Assembly: GCA_018816245.1 (NCBI GenBank)
Contig: JAHIVW010000003.1
Coordinates: 248,001-312,000 of the forward strand
Direction: 5' to 3'
DNA: 64,000 nucleotides
From: Nanobdellota archaeon
Lineage (GTDB): Archaea; Aenigmatarchaeota; Aenigmatarchaeia; QMZP01
Each line of letters begins with the position of its first letter. Position 1 is the first letter of the stretch. This document shows, piece by piece, positions 63,995 through 64,000 of the stretch. The translations under genes and the position numbers were made by a program. The notes beneath the pieces were generated by a model, which saw nothing but the letters and a program-made list of their open reading frames with translations, had not been told where the DNA came from and did not search any database.

Positions 63995-64000
63995 CGAAGC

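Overview
The window reads as a piece of an archaeal chromosome. It carries an archaeal histone, aEF1A, a CDC48 AAA+ ATPase, archaeal-type tRNA introns, a PIN-domain protein, and many genes with a TATA-like box 22-32 bp upstream of a start codon and no Shine-Dalgarno (leaderless). The many tiny zinc-ribbon proteins (DUF5679-like, CxxC-x17-CxxC-like) and small membrane proteins suggest a DPANN-type lineage, perhaps near Woesearchaeota; that placement is inference. No 16S or 23S rRNA is present, only a lone 5S gene.

Layout. 0.1-8.8 kb: MBL hydrolase, tRNA-Pro, histone, a drug-export-type ABC pair, a COX24-like mini ribosomal protein, a PIN protein, and a wHTH-wHTH-cdc48 cluster whose CDC48 holds a 494-residue intein. 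8.8-10.1 kb: decayed accessory DNA (MT-A70 methyltransferase and transposase remnants) with six TTTGTGTCAAA-like motifs. 10.1-24.4 kb: core genes (secreted protein, aEF1A, PurF, MutY, HAD, Nudix, a DUF134/NifX-like/MinD-ferredoxin cluster, CcdA-thioredoxin fusion, tRNAs). 24.5-26.5 kb: a GC-rich, decayed integrative element in tRNA-Ser(GGA), bounded by a 16-bp repeat. 26.6-35.6 kb: PHP protein, lipoprotein, methyltransferase, the suf Fe-S operon (LAGLIDADG protein-sufB[intein]-sufD-sufS-sufU-sufC) and 5S rRNA.

35.8-48.2 kb (possibly to 49.4 kb): a second, larger integrative element in tRNA-Asp(GTC), bounded by a 14-bp repeat of the tRNA 3' end, with a third imperfect copy beyond a Fic gene. 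Its start is nearly identical, in inverted orientation, to the tRNA-Ser element (about 400 bp including an archaeal integrase N-terminus). Cargo is a mosaic: broken transposases, an integrase fused to a solute-binding-like domain, an FG-GAP propeller, a bacterial ECF sigma factor fragment, an acylphosphatase fused to a 14-residue-repeat coiled coil, RelE-type and HicBA toxin-antitoxin loci, and an AT-rich ParB/serine-recombinase module.

49.4-64 kb: back to chromosome: ABC exporter, ferritin-like protein, LemA and TPM proteins, small proteins, intron-bearing tRNA-Lys, MFS transporter, a diadenylate cyclase-like protein, MazG-like pyrophosphohydrolases, a pyruvate dehydrogenase operon (lipA-E1alpha-E1beta-E2; E3 not in the window), APRT and a YIP1-like membrane protein.

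Most notable: (1) the LAGLIDADG/Cys-rich protein heading the suf operon, with a perfect 7-2-7 palindrome between its TATA box and start codon; (2) a palindrome ATAACAnTGTTAT recurring about 40-70 bp upstream of four minus-strand genes, a candidate regulon; (3) the paired tRNA islands with shared inverted ends; (4) one TATA box apparently serving two divergent leaderless genes; (5) the acylphosphatase-coiled-coil fusion.
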